From positions 1-6,540 of the forward strand of contig NIUZ01000100.1 of the NCBI GenBank assembly GCA_002254285.1: 6,540 nucleotides of DNA. Direction: 5' to 3'. The notes under the pieces were generated by a model. That model was not told the origin of the DNA, ran no database searches, and saw nothing but the letters and a program-made list of their open reading frames with translations. Positions within the stretch are counted from its first letter, which is position 1. Each line of letters starts with the position of its first letter. Positions 5,594-6,540 of this stretch are shown in pieces. Made by a program: the position numbers and the translations under genes. Source of the DNA: Bacteroidetes bacterium 4572_112 (lineage in GTDB: Bacteria > Bacteroidota > Bacteroidia > Bacteroidales > UBA1556).

Positions 5594-5722
5594 CCCTGAT
5601 AGCAATATGGGTGATGATTTTATATTTATCGTAAAATCCACCATAAAATAGTTTGTTAGATATAATAATTTATAAAAAAATATTAAGTAATTTTAGTTTA
5701 CATAAATCTGCAATCGTTAATC
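5573..5722. repeat. Inverted repeat pair bounding about 150 bp
   Basis: GATTAACGATATCAGATT at 5573-5590 is matched in opposite orientation by 5705-5722, which reads GATTAACGATTGCAGATT on the minus strand: 16 of 18 bases agree. The 114 bases between are AT-rich and hold no gene. The pair could be the ends of a small non-autonomous element, or two members of a dispersed repeat family. No target-site duplication is evident. Confidence 0.6.
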
Positions 5723-5740
5723 AAGCAACCTTCTCCAAAT

Positions 5741-5768
5741 AGCCATTGGGACATTAATAGCTTTTTTT
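5741..5768 (+). terminator. Weak terminator-like hairpin with T-run
   Basis: AGCCATT (5741-5747) pairs with AATAGCT (5756-5762) with one C-A mismatch around an 8-base loop, followed by TTTTTT. It could be a backup terminator for receptor read-through, but the stem is poor. Confidence 0.25.
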
Positions 5769-5796
5769 ATTCCGCGTCAGGCTGAGTGTTTTGCAG

Positions 5797-5815
5797 AAAA
5801 ATGGCAGCGCCATTT
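5797..5815 (-). terminator. Probable terminator of truA
   Basis: On the minus strand AAATGGC pairs with GCCATTT (arms 5815-5809 and 5805-5799) around a 3-base GCT loop, and the 3' arm runs into TTTTT then CTG. It lies 30 bases after the truA stop, at the right place and orientation. The stem is only 7 bp and the T-run short. Confidence 0.5.
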
Positions 5816-5845
5816 ATCCAAAAATGTACCGAAGCCAGAGCGGCA

Positions 5846-6540
5846 TCAATACAATATCTCCACCAAAAACAAGCCCTCAGCAGCAGCGGAAACTCCCGCA
5901 TTATTACGATTTTTGCTCTCTATTATTCTTTTAAAATCCTCCAAAGTAATCTTATGTCTTCCAAGGTCAACCATTGTGCCGACTATGGCTCTTACCATAT
6001 TTCTTAGAAATCTATCTGCGGAAATTTCAAATACATAAAGATTCCCTTCCTTTGTCCATTCTGCTTTCATAAGGTCGCAGATATTAGTCTTGGCATCGGC
6101 ATGAAGCTTCGCAAAACTTGTAAAATCATTATATTCTTTAAGCATTTCACCAGCCTTATTCATTAGTGCAATATCCAAATCACCGAGTCGCAACCATGCG
6201 GTATTTATTCTAAAAGGATCTTTCTCTGTTGCTATAAAATATTGGTAGGTTCGTTTTTTTGCATCAAAACGAGCATGAGCTTCATTGGCTACATTATAAA
6301 TATCGTGTATGCTTATGTTTTTGGGTAGGAGAGAGTTGAGTTTGTAAATTAGAAGTGGCAAATTATTTTCAAATACAGAATTATCCATATCAAAATGAGC
6401 AACGAAATTCTTTGCATGAACACCGGTATCTGTACGCCCAGCACCAGTAATATCGGTTTTGGTTTGCAATACTATGCTAAATGCTTTCTCCAATTTCTCT
6501 TGCACACTCATAGCATTAGGCTGATATTGCCATCCATGGT
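5846..6540 (-). CDS. truA: tRNA pseudouridine(38-40) synthase TruA, N-terminus beyond window edge
   Basis: The enzyme converts uridines 38-40 of the tRNA anticodon arm to pseudouridine. The frame runs from the right edge to a TGA at 5848-5846. The first ATG inside the window (6511) is not the start: the codons before it read HGWQYQPNA, the conserved TruA lead-in to SVQEKLE, so the true start is roughly 15-20 codons outside. Key motifs are GAGRTDTGVHA with the catalytic Asp at codon 6430-6428, ARFDAKKRTYQYFI (numbered from the internal Met, 80-93), RFLRNMVRAIVGTM (167-180) and the C-terminal AGVSAAAEGLFLVEILY. About 231 residues are visible, which fits a full protein of about 250. The gene is convergent with the receptor. 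No frameshift is seen. The G+C-rich start of the spacer just after it contains a short hairpin that may end its transcript. Confidence 0.95.
   Translation of the reverse strand, partial: HGWQYQPNAMSVQEKLEKAFSIVLQTKTDITGAGRTDTGVHAKNFVAHFDMDNSVFENNLPLLIYKLNSLLPKNISIHDIYNVANEAHARFDAKKRTYQYFIATEKDPFRINTAWLRLGDLDIALMNKAGEMLKEYNDFTSFAKLHADAKTNICDLMKAEWTKEGNLYVFEISADRFLRNMVRAIVGTMVDLGRHKITLEDFKRIIESKNRNNAGVSAAAEGLFLVEILY

Larger units (their letters stand above)
5467..5845. other. Intergenic spacer between convergent genes, repeat-bearing
   Basis: These 379 bases between the receptor and truA carry no gene I can support. They hold the receptor terminator, a 14-bp tandem repeat (5533-5593), a very AT-rich stretch with nothing recognisable (about 5610-5700), an inverted copy of the repeat (5705-5722) and two weaker hairpins. 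Bases from about 5770 to 5850 are visibly richer in G+C than the rest of the spacer. Confidence 0.8.

Noticed and set aside
5561..5644. 27-codon minus-strand frame starting MVDFTINIK
   Set aside because: It is partly made of the 14-bp tandem repeat, has no domain or signal, and has no promoter.
5786..6007. 73-codon plus-strand frame
   Set aside because: Most of it is antisense to truA and its sequence has no protein-like pattern.
6509..6511. ATG at 6511 as the start of truA
   Set aside because: In-frame codons upstream encode HGWQYQPNA, a conserved TruA segment, so the gene continues past the window edge.

Overview
The window is AT-rich DNA from a member of the Bacteroidota, most likely class Bacteroidia. 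The evidence is a DUF4296 lipoprotein, a PorT-like outer-membrane barrel, a TonB-dependent receptor with a carboxypeptidase-D-like N-terminal domain, start codons preceded by A/T-rich DNA instead of Shine-Dalgarno sequences, and several TAnnTTTG-type -7 promoter elements. No plasmid, phage or complete mobile element is visible.

Left part (1-1400, minus strand): an apparent three-gene operon. It encodes a small outer-membrane beta-barrel protein, a DUF4296 lipoprotein that overlaps it by 8 bp, and, 5 bp further on, a free-standing threonyl-tRNA editing-domain protein of the archaeal ThrRS type that runs off the left edge. Upstream of it (1484-2350, minus strand) is an unusual protein that joins an XRE-like helix-turn-helix to a GNAT-like C-terminal domain.

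Centre (2351-2988): a 638-bp intergenic region with no protein gene of normal size but dense regulatory signals. It holds a minus-strand promoter for the HTH-GNAT gene, a 12-bp palindrome with an extra half-site, a plus-strand -7 element followed within about 30 bp by a strong terminator that has no gene in front of it (candidate small RNA), then a promoter and a clear TPP (THI-box) riboswitch. The riboswitch leads into an 825-residue TonB-dependent receptor (2989-5466), which is therefore best read as an outer-membrane transporter for thiamine or a thiamine precursor, repressed when TPP is plentiful. The receptor gene is closed by a 17-bp-stem intrinsic terminator and appears monocistronic.

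Right part (5467-6540): a 379-bp spacer with a 14-bp tandem repeat, an inverted copy of that repeat about 115 bp away, and weaker terminator-like hairpins. It is followed by truA (tRNA pseudouridine synthase A) on the minus strand, whose 5' end lies beyond the right edge.

The least explained parts are the orphan operator/promoter/terminator cassette at 2595-2712, the HTH-GNAT protein, the stand-alone ThrRS-type editing domain and the repeat pair around 5533-5722.
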